The notes beneath the pieces are model-generated. The model was not told the DNA's origin and did no database searches. It saw only the letters and a list, made by a program, of their open reading frames with translations. From Deltaproteobacteria bacterium (GTDB lineage Bacteria; Desulfobacterota; Desulfobacteria; Desulfobacterales; JAUVGT01): a DNA stretch of 6,441 nt. This document shows positions 5,878-6,441 of the stretch, piece after piece (the stretch's first letter is position 1; each line of letters begins with the position of its first letter). The stretch is from contig JAUVGT010000284.1 in the NCBI GenBank assembly GCA_030593645.1, positions 1-6,441 of the forward strand, given 5' to 3'. The position numbers and the translations under genes are program-made.

Positions 5878-6381
5878 TCAAGCTTTTAGAATGGGTTCAT
5901 AATCCTTTAAGGCTTCTTCGCTCATCATATTGAGCCTTTTTGCGACTTTCGGTTTGAGAAGCTTATATACGCCTTTTGATCTGGCGCACAGTACATCCTT
6001 ACTGTTAAATATCATACCCTCCATGATCGCTTCCCGGTCACTTTTTTGTTCAGATACAATTCCTTCTGTTTTAAGCTCCATACCGATATAAATCGGTTTT
6101 ATAAATTCTATGGTCATCGATTTTGTTAAAATCAGTTTTTTGAGCAGAAAGATTGCCGACCAGCTCATAATTTCATCAAGGACAGTGGATATGATCCCGC
6201 CATGAACAATATTATCCCAGCCGCACAGGTGATCCGGCATTTTAAGCCACGAGAAGACTGAATCGTCGTTGGTAAAAAACTTCATTTGAAGACCGTGCGT
6301 GTTGGCAGGGCCGCATCCAAAACAGTTATGATCTTCCCTGTTGGGAAGCTGTTTTAATCCAATTTTAATGTTATCGTCCAT
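5878..6381 (-). CDS. PaaI-like hot-dog fold thioesterase
   Basis: The 167-residue cytosolic protein is of typical length for a single hot-dog domain of the PaaI/4HBT group, which hydrolyses acyl-CoA or related thioesters, usually as a dimer or tetramer. The N-terminal CFGCGPANTHGLQMKFF (20-36) is a hallmark of PaaI/THEM-type members. VHGGIISTVLDEIMSWSA (59-76) holds the HGG turn and the acidic D69/E70 on the central helix expected for catalysis. TIEFIKPIYIGMELKTEGIV (90-109) is the following beta-strand pair. A polar tail of about 25 residues ends the protein. The acyl substrate cannot be inferred. GGAGG four bases before the ATG at 6379-6381 fixes the start. The gene is convergent with the membrane protein gene (57 bp apart), and its upstream region runs directly into the palindromic element at the window edge, so no promoter is firmly placed. 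Confidence 0.88.
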   Translation of the reverse strand: MDDNIKIGLKQLPNREDHNCFGCGPANTHGLQMKFFTNDDSVFSWLKMPDHLCGWDNIVHGGIISTVLDEIMSWSAIFLLKKLILTKSMTIEFIKPIYIGMELKTEGIVSEQKSDREAIMEGMIFNSKDVLCARSKGVYKLLKPKVAKRLNMMSEEALKDYEPILKA

Positions 6382-6422
6382 TGATCCTCCGTGAATCTAT
6401 ACGATCTGGTATTGGTTTCAAG

Positions 6423-6441
6423 TTTGACGGTTTCGTAAAAA
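6423..6441. repeat. Start of a second palindromic element, cut by the window end
   Basis: The last 19 bases match exactly the reverse complement of 123-141, the inward-facing end of the left element. They differ at two positions from that element's other end (11-29). This copy is therefore probably inverted relative to the left one. The match stops at its inner boundary (142 and 6422 do not correspond), as expected for a true element edge. The rest lies outside the window. Confidence 0.75.

Overview
The window is 6441 bp of bacterial chromosome, or a contig from one. It most resembles a mesophilic, anaerobic member of the Desulfobacterota (Desulfobacterales type). This rests on recognition and was not searched. 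The clues are a 125-bp palindromic element with GACGGTTTCGTAAA termini, a GTCATTCC/GGAATCCAG interspersed repeat, ACTTTAGGCACTT mini-repeats, and a gene mix of chemoreceptor, Fe-S PurF paralogue and hot-dog thioesterase. Both window ends lie in or beside the same palindromic element, which is also what a contig broken at a dispersed repeat would look like.

Layout, left to right. Bases 14-138 hold the palindromic element and 160-198 the mini-repeats. Bases 223-2202 (minus) encode a methyl-accepting chemotaxis protein with an unusual architecture: two N-terminal membrane helices, a cytoplasmic signalling hairpin, then a C-terminal family-3 solute-binding domain with no membrane helix in between. 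A near-consensus promoter lies at 2233-2262. Bases 2263-2538 are intergenic and hold two units of the interspersed repeat and a candidate terminator. Bases 2539-3951 (minus) encode a PurF-like phosphoribosyltransferase. It has lost the glutaminase nucleophile and other glutaminase motifs but keeps the PRPP loop and four cysteines matching the Fe-S ligands. Its predicted mRNA begins with a long stem-loop. Bases 3952-4239 form a divergent promoter region.

Bases 4240-5820 (plus) look like a two-gene operon: a class I SAM methyltransferase resembling METTL-type protein lysine methyltransferases, then a multi-pass membrane protein of unknown function. Bases 5878-6381 (minus) encode a convergent PaaI-like hot-dog thioesterase. 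The final 19 bases are the start of a second copy of the palindromic element, inverted relative to the first.

No single pathway ties the five genes together. The KMT-like gene and the membrane protein gene are the only pair with clear operon evidence. No defence system, CRISPR array, rRNA, tRNA, transposase or integrase is visible. The points most worth a second look are the glutaminase-dead PurF paralogue with its structured leader, the chemoreceptor with an apparently cytoplasmic solute-binding domain, and the methyltransferase/membrane protein pair.
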